Shown: in pieces, positions 5,956 through 7,375 of the stretch
How positions within the stretch are numbered: position 1 is the stretch's first letter
How the letters are laid out: each line of letters begins with the position of its first letter
Assembly: GCA_030589715.1 (NCBI GenBank)
Contig: JAUUVE010000093.1
Coordinates: 1-7,375, forward strand
Source: Desulfobacteraceae bacterium
GTDB taxonomy: Bacteria > Desulfobacterota > DSM-4660 > Desulfatiglandales > Desulfatiglandaceae
Length of the DNA stretch: 7,375 nt
Reading direction: 5' to 3'
Program-made: the position numbers and the translations under genes
The notes under the pieces: model-generated
Databases searched by the model: none
What the model saw: only the letters and a program-made list of their open reading frames with translations
What the model was told of the DNA's origin: nothing

Positions 5956-7371
5956 ATGAAGGAAGAACCTGGAACGGCGGGGGAGGAGTTGCACCCACGT
6001 CGCCCTAAAGAGGAGTGCGGAATCTTCGCAGTTTACGGTCACGAAGATGCTGCCAAACTGACCTATTTCGGTTTGTATGCCTTGCAGCATCGCGGGCAGG
6101 AAAGCGCTGGCATCGTCACCTCTGATGGGAAACAGGTTTTGGAGCACAAGGCTATGGGTCTTGTTCCCGAGATCTTTAACGAAGCAGTCTTAGATAGCCT
6201 CAAAGGGCATATAGCACTTGGGCATGTGAGATATTCCACTACCGGTTCATCCCTTCTTATAAACGCCCAACCATTCAAGATCAGGTATTCGGGAACCTCT
6301 CTGGCTATAGCCCACAACGGCAACTTGGTGAATGCGAGCCGGATCCGATCAGAACTGGAGGACAGGGGATCCATTTTCCAGACCAGTATGGACACCGAGG
6401 TGGTGCTTCATTTGACTGCCAAGTATTTGAAGCGGGGTCTGGAAGAGGCCATGAGCGAAACAATGGCCCGGATTAAGGGGGCATATTCAATGGTAGTGAT
6501 GACCGAAGACGCCATCATCGCTGCCAGGGATCCCAACGGCTTTCGACCCCTTTGTCTTGGAAAACTGAACTCCAGCTATGTGGTTGCCTCAGAGACCTGT
6601 GCCCTTGACCTGGTAGAAGCGGAATACATCAGGCAGGTAAAGCCAGGGGAGATCCTTATTATCAATCAGAATGGTATCAGAAGTATGCCTCCAAGGACAA
6701 GTCTTCGCAAAAGCCAGTGTGTCTTTGAACTGATCTATTTTGCCAGGCCTGACAGCAACGTATTTGACCAGAACGTATACCTTTTTCGGAAAAAACAAAG
6801 GAAGCTGCTGGCCCGGAAATTCCCCCGAGAGGTTGATCTCGTGATGCCTTTTCCCGATTCCGGAAACTACGCAGCCATTGGCTATGCACAGGAATCCGGA
6901 ATCCCCTTAGAGATGGGGGTAATTAGAAACCACTATGTGGGCAGGACCTTTATTCAGCCCTCTCAGAGCATGAGAGATTTTGGAGTGAAGGTGAAGCTCA
7001 ATCCCGTAAAGGAGCTCTTAAGGGATCGGAAGGTGTTGATCATAGAGGACTCCATCATACGCGGGACAACGGCACGTTCCCGAATAAAGACCCTGAGAAA
7101 GGTGGGGGCCCGTAAGGTCCATATGCTCGTGAGTTGTCCACCCCACCGATTTCCATGCCATTATGGAATCGATTTTTCAAGTAGAGGTGAACTGATTGCG
7201 GCACAGAAATCGGTGGATGAAATCGGGGATTTTATTGGTCTGGACAGCCTCGGCTATTTGGATGTCGACAACCTGGTAAAGCCCTCTGACAACACCAGAG
7301 AAGAGCGTTTCCTGGCCTGCTTTGACGGGAAAGACACTGTCCGTATTGACGATAGATTCACCAAACAGTGA
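5956..7371 (+). CDS. purF: Amidophosphoribosyltransferase (glutamine PRPP amidotransferase) PurF
   Basis: PurF makes phosphoribosylamine from PRPP and glutamine, the committed step of purine synthesis. With the 5956 start it has 471 residues. A 20-residue leader ends in PKEE, directly before Cys21 in CGIFAVYGH; by analogy with Bacillus subtilis the leader is removed to expose this N-terminal nucleophile. The class II glutaminase domain (about 21-250) shows LQHRGQESAG, GHVRYSTTG, AHNGNLVN and SMDTEV. The phosphoribosyltransferase domain (about 260-430) has the flexible loop RNHYVGRTFIQPSQS and the PRPP motif IIEDSIIRGTT. Iron-sulfur ligands are visible at Cys255 (SQCVFE), Cys401 (PCHYGID) and Cys455 (LACFDG). 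The expected first Cys of the C-terminal CxxCFTG motif is missing: the sequence reads ERFLACFDG, with Phe452 at that place. An alternative ATG at 5923 would add 11 residues but lacks a spaced ribosome binding site. Confidence 0.96.
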   Translation: MKEEPGTAGEELHPRRPKEECGIFAVYGHEDAAKLTYFGLYALQHRGQESAGIVTSDGKQVLEHKAMGLVPEIFNEAVLDSLKGHIALGHVRYSTTGSSLLINAQPFKIRYSGTSLAIAHNGNLVNASRIRSELEDRGSIFQTSMDTEVVLHLTAKYLKRGLEEAMSETMARIKGAYSMVVMTEDAIIAARDPNGFRPLCLGKLNSSYVVASETCALDLVEAEYIRQVKPGEILIINQNGIRSMPPRTSLRKSQCVFELIYFARPDSNVFDQNVYLFRKKQRKLLARKFPREVDLVMPFPDSGNYAAIGYAQESGIPLEMGVIRNHYVGRTFIQPSQSMRDFGVKVKLNPVKELLRDRKVLIIEDSIIRGTTARSRIKTLRKVGARKVHMLVSCPPHRFPCHYGIDFSSRGELIAAQKSVDEIGDFIGLDSLGYLDVDNLVKPSDNTREERFLACFDGKDTVRIDDRFTKQ

Positions 7372-7375
7372 TTTG

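Overview
This window is a compact all-plus-strand block of housekeeping biosynthesis genes: the 3' part of hisH, then hisF, carA, carB and purF. Coding density is very high. The only spacers longer than a few bases lie between carA and carB (94 nt) and between carB and purF (118 nt). I see no tRNA, rRNA, CRISPR, insertion sequence or foreign-looking gene.

Organism: a bacterium of moderate G+C. The wording of HisF (for example DGKTTKG, IPSGYEIV, VHYGTYTI), the PurF propeptide followed by Cys-Gly, and the low-complexity spacers built from 7-nt units suggest a Desulfobacterota (deltaproteobacterial) genome, possibly an uncultured sulfate reducer or syntroph. That placement rests on remembered family resemblance, not on a search.

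Layout: hisH (1-605, 5' end outside the window) overlaps hisF (598-1377) by 8 nt. HisF overlaps carA (1364-2509, GTG start) by 14 nt, so histidine and carbamoyl-phosphate genes are probably co-transcribed and translationally coupled. A 14-unit in-phase heptad array fills the carA-carB spacer, from the carA stop codon to two bases before the carB ATG. carB (2604-5837) is full length, and its last four residues and stop codon lie inside a second, shorter heptad array. After a GC-rich, hairpin-forming spacer comes purF (5956-7371), with its own clear ribosome binding site.

How the genes work together: the three enzymes all use glutamine as ammonia donor. HisH-HisF makes imidazole glycerol phosphate and releases AICAR, which feeds purine synthesis. 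CarA-CarB makes carbamoyl phosphate for arginine and pyrimidines, and its conserved allosteric domain is of the type that senses IMP and UMP. PurF commits PRPP to IMP. The cluster therefore sits where the histidine, purine and pyrimidine/arginine pathways meet. No undescribed system is evident. The most unusual signals are the in-phase heptad arrays that supply gene ends, and an apparent loss of one iron-sulfur cysteine in PurF.
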